A DNA stretch of 16,584 nucleotides from JARLFX01 sp036404255 (lineage in GTDB: Bacteria > Acidobacteriota > Terriglobia > Terriglobales > Acidobacteriaceae). Made by a program: the position numbers and the translations under genes. The stretch lies in contig DASWOP010000143.1 of assembly GCA_036404255.1 (NCBI GenBank), forward strand, positions 1 through 16,584, read 5' to 3'. This document shows positions 7,905 through 13,700 of the stretch, piece after piece. Below the pieces are notes generated by a model, which searched no databases, was not told where the DNA came from, and saw only the letters and a list, made by a program, of their open reading frames with translations. Position 1 is the stretch's first letter. Each line of letters starts with the position of its first letter.

Positions 7905-8726
7905 ATGCGTCGTATTCAACTCTTATGCATCATCGCCCTTTTACTGATGGTCCCAGCGCTCCCCGCGCAGGATGCGGCGCCAGCCAATGCAGTAACGGCT
8001 GCGCCGAAAGTCATGGACACGGACTGGCCATCCAAGTCAAAAGATCACCTGAATGTAGAAAAATGGGCCACACGGCATGCGGCCATTCTGGAAGCGGAAA
8101 AAACTCAGCGGCCTAATCTGATCTTCATCGGCGATTCCATCACCCAGCGTTGGGAAGCCACTGGAGCACACCCGGAGACCGACTATGTTTCCGTCTTTAA
8201 GCATTTCTATGGTGATCGCAACGCAATGAATCTCGGCTTCTCTGGCGACACCACTGCGAATGTTCTCTGGCGCATTGAAAACGGCGAATTAGACAATATC
8301 CATCCCGCCGTCGCGGTGTTATTGATTGGCACAAATAACAACGGCGCCAGCCGCACCACACCTGCTCTACGCACTGCAGCCGCCATTGAACTGATCGTGA
8401 AGGAACTTCATCAGAAGCAGCCGCAGATGAAAATCCTGATCATCGGCATTCTGCCGAAGCAGACAACGCCTGAGAAGCTGGCGATCGATCACACCGTCAA
8501 TGTCATGGTTGCGCATGATCTGGCCAAAGACAAACTCGTCACCGTACTCGACATCGGCAACATCTTCTACTCGAAGGACGGCACGCTCAACCTGGATCTA
8601 TTTCAGGATCAGAAAAAAGATCCTTCTCGCCTTGCACTCCACCCCACGGCTATCGGCTTGCGTATGGAGGCTGAGGCCATCGAACCCACGCTGGCCAGGC
8701 TGCTCGGAGACAAACCGAAACAGTAG
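7905..8726 (+). CDS. Secreted SGNH/GDSL-family hydrolase (PAF-acetylhydrolase-like)
   Basis: Predicted esterase or deacetylase of the SGNH fold, exported. The frame opens at an ATG at 7893, but GGAG at 7895-7898 sits six bases before the ATG at 7905, and that start gives a tidy signal peptide (MRRIQLLCIIALLLMVPALPAQ), so 7905 is preferred (273 residues). From 7905, block I is IFIGDSITQRW (nucleophile Ser78), block II NLGFSGDTTANVLWRI (Gly), block III LLIGTNNNG (Asn), and block V LALHPTAIG (His246). The residue three before this His is Leu, where most of the family has the catalytic Asp (DxxH); the nearest upstream Asp is seven before. The enzyme may work as a Ser-His dyad or use another acidic residue. 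Placed directly after the PL7 lyase, it could remove acetyl or methyl esters from the same polysaccharide; this is inference from context. Confidence 0.87.
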   Translation: MRRIQLLCIIALLLMVPALPAQDAAPANAVTAAPKVMDTDWPSKSKDHLNVEKWATRHAAILEAEKTQRPNLIFIGDSITQRWEATGAHPETDYVSVFKHFYGDRNAMNLGFSGDTTANVLWRIENGELDNIHPAVAVLLIGTNNNGASRTTPALRTAAAIELIVKELHQKQPQMKILIIGILPKQTTPEKLAIDHTVNVMVAHDLAKDKLVTVLDIGNIFYSKDGTLNLDLFQDQKKDPSRLALHPTAIGLRMEAEAIEPTLARLLGDKPKQ

Positions 8727-8749
8727 CCCTAACCATATGGTCGCTATAA

Positions 8750-8780
8750 AAAATGGGACGAGCAATGCTCGTCCCATTTT
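8750..8780. terminator. Bidirectional intrinsic terminator between converging genes
   Basis: A perfect 14-base inverted repeat (AAAATGGGACGAGC, loop AAT, then its exact complement) lies 24 bases after the SGNH hydrolase stop and 19 bases after the NHL lipoprotein stop on the other strand. The minus transcript ends in six U (8753-8748); the plus transcript ends in four U. Placement between converging stops and the perfect stem make a shared rho-independent terminator very likely, stronger for the minus transcript. Confidence 0.92.
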
Positions 8781-8798
8781 CATATTCCTGCGTATTAG

Positions 8799-10712
8799 CT
8801 ATGGTCCAACTTTAGCTACCAGCGGTGTCACAACTGGAATCGCAACGCCAATGAACTCCGAAACACTGTTATCGCCCGAATTCACTGTCCAGACATTTCC
8901 GCTCGCATCCACCGCCACCCCAATCGGCGTGCTTAAGGTGCCCAGCCCCGTAGATGGGTTCGCTGCACTGTAAGTGCCCGATGAGACCGCGAGTTTTGAC
9001 AACGACCCGGCCGAACGTCCGTTCGTAATCCACACTGCGCTAGAGCCATCAATGGCCATCGCCGCTGGAACATTAATACCTCCGCCCGCATATGAAGTAG
9101 CAGCAAGTGCTACCCCTCCATTATTAAATCCATCCAATGCACTGGTGCCCGAGCTTGCCAGCCAGATGTTCCCGTTCGTCCCGCTATTACCACTTGTATC
9201 CGCTGCCACAGCCATGGGACCAATCGTATTGCTATCCGTATAGCCGGTTACCGTGCTGCTCAATTCCACTCCGGCGTTAGAGAACTTCACTACGTTGCCA
9301 TAGCCGATGTTCGATGTCCAGATATTGCCACTACCGTCCACGGCAATGCTACTCGGCTGATTAAATGAACCGCCGCTACGGCCGCCGGCAAGTGCCGTAC
9401 CCACACCACCGCTGGATATCTCTACGATGGTGTTGCTATTCAGATTCGCAACCCAGGCGTTGTTTGCGGAATCAATGGCAATAGCTGTTGGCGCTACCAG
9501 GTTGGAAGCCGACGTATAACTCCCAGCCAGTGCACCGGTGCTGCCATCCAACTTCACTACGGAGTTAGTTGCCGTATTCGCTACCCATACAGTGCCTGTT
9601 TTGTCGATTGCGATACCCTGGGGACCAATCAGCGTTCCGCCGCCTTTGTAGCCAGTGCTGCCAGAGAGAATCGCTCCATTTGCTGCGATCTTGGTTACGC
9701 TCAATCCGCCTTCATTCGTAACCCATGCATTGCCGCTGGCATCAATTGCAACGCCATAGGGCGCCACCAGCGAAGCATCCGAATATTTGAGAGAGAGACT
9801 CCAGTCCTGTGGCGCGCTTGTAAGTTGAGGATTGCCAAAAGGAGCTCCAACCGCCGGAATCTGGTTGAAGATCGTGCCAATATTGTTGCCTGGGTTGCTT
9901 GCAATATTCGCGGCCGCTGTAATCGTATCCGTTGGCGCAACCCCATTTGAGTTTTGTGTGATTCCCGCCAGAGTATTGCATGCAGTTGCATTGGCATTCG
10001 GATCGCTGTTGATGCAGCTTGAAATCGCGTTAGCCAGCGAGTCGATCAGTCCCGCCGGCGATACTGTTGTATTGACTGGAAGAGACGGCCCCGGCACAGA
10101 CCCCGCGCTGAAGTCCACCAGATTGTTCGCCATCGTCATCGCGTTGGCCACCGCAGTCGCGTTCGGGTTGGCGACGTGCGCATAATCCGCACCCATGAAT
10201 GGCGCCAGCACATACGCACCGGCAACAGTGGTCACCTCATTCACATTAATATATGTTGCACTCGACAGTGCCGAGCACGGGCCCAGAGCCGCCATCAGCC
10301 CTAAAAAGCTATTGGTCGTGCTCGCTGCAGGGATCGTCTTGCCATAGGTAATGGTGAGATAGACCTGTGCATTGGACGGACAGTCGTAGTCCCCGGTAAT
10401 GCTGAAGTAGCCACTCGAATTTGTCACGACCGGATAGGTTCCAGTTCCCCCCGCTCGCGTGGTGGATGCAGAAGAGATCAGAGGCATCGCCGCACTCTTA
10501 TTTGCCCCTGTTCCAACAGCATAGAGTTGCACTACACCACTATCCACAGGGTTCTGGCCCCCCATGGCGCGACCCGTGATCTTTGTGCCCGCAGGAAACG
10601 GCTGTGTAGTCGGCGTGTAAAGACCGCCGCCCGTGGAGCAACCCGCCACCAGCAGAGCCAGTCCTGCCGCGGCCATGATCGTTTTTTTGATCCCTTGTGG
10701 AGTTCTTGTCAT
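8799..10712 (-). CDS. NHL/Vgb-like repeat lipoprotein
   Basis: Probably a surface or periplasm-facing lipoprotein with a C-terminal beta-propeller. The frame starts at an ATG at 10721; I prefer the ATG at 10712 (MTRTPQGIKK), which has GGATGG five bases upstream. The signal peptide ends in lipobox LVAGC (Cys25 from 10712). Residues about 40-125 look like an Ig- or carboxypeptidase-regulatory-like fold (GYFSITGDYDC, VYLTITYG); about 125-290 is an Ala/Asn-rich region with several Cys and no family I recognise. Residues about 305-625 carry six Vgb/NHL-type repeats (VAIDASGNAWVTNEG, IAIDKTGTVWVANTATNSVVKL, IAIDSANNAWVANLNSNTIVEI, VAVDASGNVWTVNSGDNSVSEF). Similar proteins are common in acidobacterial genomes as uncharacterised NHL-repeat proteins; despite the streptogramin-lyase-like repeats, no lyase activity should be assumed. 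It follows the giant CE8 gene at 12-21 bases, so translational coupling is likely. Confidence 0.88.
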   Translation of the reverse strand: MTRTPQGIKKTIMAAAGLALLVAGCSTGGGLYTPTTQPFPAGTKITGRAMGGQNPVDSGVVQLYAVGTGANKSAAMPLISSASTTRAGGTGTYPVVTNSSGYFSITGDYDCPSNAQVYLTITYGKTIPAASTTNSFLGLMAALGPCSALSSATYINVNEVTTVAGAYVLAPFMGADYAHVANPNATAVANAMTMANNLVDFSAGSVPGPSLPVNTTVSPAGLIDSLANAISSCINSDPNANATACNTLAGITQNSNGVAPTDTITAAANIASNPGNNIGTIFNQIPAVGAPFGNPQLTSAPQDWSLSLKYSDASLVAPYGVAIDASGNAWVTNEGGLSVTKIAANGAILSGSTGYKGGGTLIGPQGIAIDKTGTVWVANTATNSVVKLDGSTGALAGSYTSASNLVAPTAIAIDSANNAWVANLNSNTIVEISSGGVGTALAGGRSGGSFNQPSSIAVDGSGNIWTSNIGYGNVVKFSNAGVELSSTVTGYTDSNTIGPMAVAADTSGNSGTNGNIWLASSGTSALDGFNNGGVALAATSYAGGGINVPAAMAIDGSSAVWITNGRSAGSLSKLAVSSGTYSAANPSTGLGTLSTPIGVAVDASGNVWTVNSGDNSVSEFIGVAIPVVTPLVAKVGP

Positions 10713-10733
10713 GTTATCCATCCCGCGTCGTCT

Positions 10734-13700
10734 CTAGTGTGATGTAAAGGTTCTGCTCACTGTGGTTGCTGCATTGAATCCGTTGATCGGAGCCGCATCT
10801 GCTGTAATGGTGATGCTTCCCGCACCCGTTACCGTCAATACCGTCCCACTCACCGATGCCAGGCTCGATCCGGCCGTTACGGTGTAAGTAATGGTCTGTC
10901 CGGCATTCGTGCGCGCCGTCAGTTCGTAGGGTCCGCCAATTGGGAAGTTAGGCAGCGCTGGGAAGAATATCCTCTGCGTCGCGCCACCCGTCACGGTCAG
11001 GATTCCGTTTACCGTTGTAATCGTGTAGTTGCTCGCCACAAGCGTACCCACTGCTGCAGTAATTGGATAAGTGGCCACAGCAGAGGTCTGCGTCGCTGTG
11101 GTTGTAATCGAAGGTGAGCCCGTAGTCGCACTCGCCTGCGTTTCGCTGTAGGCGAAGCCCGTCAGTGTATAGCCCAGGCTGTTTGGCTGGCCATACGTAC
11201 GGCTTGAGCTTGTCGCCGTGAGCGTCAACACTGCCTTCGCCACGCTAAGACCAGTACTACCAGACGTGCTTGAACTGTTATTCGTATCCCCGCCGTAGCT
11301 TGCTGCCAGCGTATGGCTGGTCGCCGTAATGCCGGCGAGCGAGAAGCTGCACGAGCCAGCATTCAGCGTGCAGCTTCCAGCAGCAGCACTATCCAGCAAT
11401 AGCGTCACCGTTCCCGCCGGATTGCCGCTGCCCGAAGTCGGCGCCACCGTGACCGTACCGGTTACCGCCGCACCATAAGTTGAGTTGGCATTATTCACCG
11501 CCAGCGTAGTTGTGGTGGTAAACAGTCCGCCAGTCACATTAAGCGTCAGCGGCGTTACTGTGGTAGAGCCAACAAAATTGGAGTCGCCGCCATACGTCCA
11601 TGTAATGCTGTGGCTGCCCGCTGCCAGCGAACTGGTCGTATAGTACGCTTCACCGGAGGCATCCAATGTGCCAGATGCCAGCGTGGTCGTACCGTCCTTC
11701 AGCGTGTAAGTGCCCGTTGGAATGGTGTACGTTCCGTTCGAAATCGCGCCCAGCCCCGGAGTCTGTGGCCGCATCAGGATCGTGATGCTTCCACCTGCAT
11801 TTACCGTCACCGTTGTGGCGGAGGGAACAAAGGCATTGACTGCCGTAGCAAACGCAGTGGTTGGTACCCAGTTCTGCGTTGAAGAGATCGCGCTCGGAAC
11901 CGTCTGCCCAAGGAAGTTGTTCGGGTAGAACGCCTGTGCCTGGGCCAGCGTCAGCGCGGTCGGCGGAACGTTATTCGCCTCCGGAGTTCCCGGATTCAGT
12001 GAACTCGTCTCGCGCGGGCCAGAGGCACCGGAACCGGTATTGCCGCTGGTGCCAAGATATGGAATGCCATTCAGATCAGCCGATCCCGTCGCCGGATCCG
12101 TGTAGGTCATGGTGTTGTACTCCAGGAACGTGGTCGTACTGAGCGATGGCCCAAGCCCGGTCGTGTAGCCAAGCGGATTCACCTGATCCACGGAAGCGTT
12201 CAGCATTACCCACGTCGAATATGTTCCATAAGGGCGCCCGAAGTAGAGACTCGTCATACCCGTGCTCTGCGAAGTGAACACATTGTTGTTCATCACATAG
12301 CCACTCAGGTAGTCGTTGGCGCCTCCAGTCTGAGTCGCCTTGTTCTGAGCATGGATCGTCTCCGTCCCCGTTGCGGTGGATCCGTGCCACGTGGTGTATA
12401 TGCTGGTGGAGTCAAAGACCGCAGCTGCGTCACCGAAGATAAAGTCCACGTCGCCGGCGACCTTTCCGCGAAACCAGTACTGCCGCGATGGTACGTATCC
12501 ATTGGAGCCGGAGCCCTGGCTGGCCGCGTAGATTGTGTCCTGCTGGCTGGTGGTGAACACATTGTTCATCATCGCCAGGTCAGACGTCATCCAGATGACC
12601 AGCGCCTGTGAGCCGCAAAGCAGCCCGCTGTTGTAAAGGTCTGCATATGTCCTCGCAATGGGCTGATTCACAATGCAGGAGTCGGTGGAGACGGTGTGGT
12701 AGGTTGTAGTCGTTGTAGTCGTATCCGTATCGTAGGTATTGACCAGCGAAAGATTCTCGCTGTAGAAGCCATTGGGAATCGTCGTCGCCGTACTGAGCGC
12801 GGTATTGACTCCCTTGGCAACCACAAGAGTCGCGGACCCTTCATCTCCCGTAAACACTGAGCTTCCGCTGGGCAACTGCGAGCCGTTACTGTTAGCCGCC
12901 GTAAACTCCCCGACGTAGGGATAGCTCGAACCGAAGGCCCCAGCCGCGCGAGTCAGTACGACCTTGGTCGGATCGCCTCCCAGCCCACGCAGCGCCACAT
13001 TCGGCTGCACCACGGTAACGAATGCGTTATAAGTACCGGGCTTGATATAAACCGACCCGCCGGACGTCAACTTGTTGACCGCAGCCTGCACAGTGCTGTA
13101 GTTTCCGGTGCCATCTGCGGCGACCAGCATCTGCGTTGCGCCAACCGCAGCCGTCGTGTTCGCCTGAGTTACCGTGTAAGAAACCACGCTGCCTGTGGAC
13201 TGCGTGTAGTTAGTCGAATCAGTAGGAACGAAGGTAACTTCAAGCGAGTAGGCGCCAATTGGCAAGTAGCTCGCCGAGTGAACGGCCTGCGCCGTGCCGC
13301 CGCCGCTGGGCGTTGCCGTGTAGATGAAGGCTCCCGGAGCTGTTGCGGTCGCATTCAGCACTGCCGTACCCATGGCGGTGCTGTACGGCTGCGTAGTTGT
13401 CGTCGGAGTCCATGAGACCGTCGTCGCAGCCTTTGTGACGGTGAAGCTGGTCGCTGAAACGGTGCTCGATCCGGTCATACCGTTCTGCGAAGCGAAACTG
13501 GCCGTGATACTGTGCGTACCTGCCGTCACACCGGAGAGCGAAACTGTCGCAACTCCGCTGCCATTGAGTGCCACGCTCACCGGCGTATTGGTGTCCAGCG
13601 TGTACGTGATGTTGCCAGTGGCTGTGCCCGAACTTGCCGTCACCGTTACATCGAAGCTCACCTCTGTCCCAGTAGCCGCATAGATCGGGTTTGCCGGCGT

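Noticed and set aside
8799..9800. Streptogramin lyase (Vgb) function for the NHL lipoprotein
   Set aside because: Repeat similarity is to the propeller fold in general; no catalytic His/Glu set of Vgb could be identified.
12703..12720. Tandem 9-base repeat (GTTGTAGTC twice) as a phase-variable tract
   Set aside because: Only two exact copies; the unit is a multiple of three, so slippage would not shift the frame. It merely encodes part of a Thr run.
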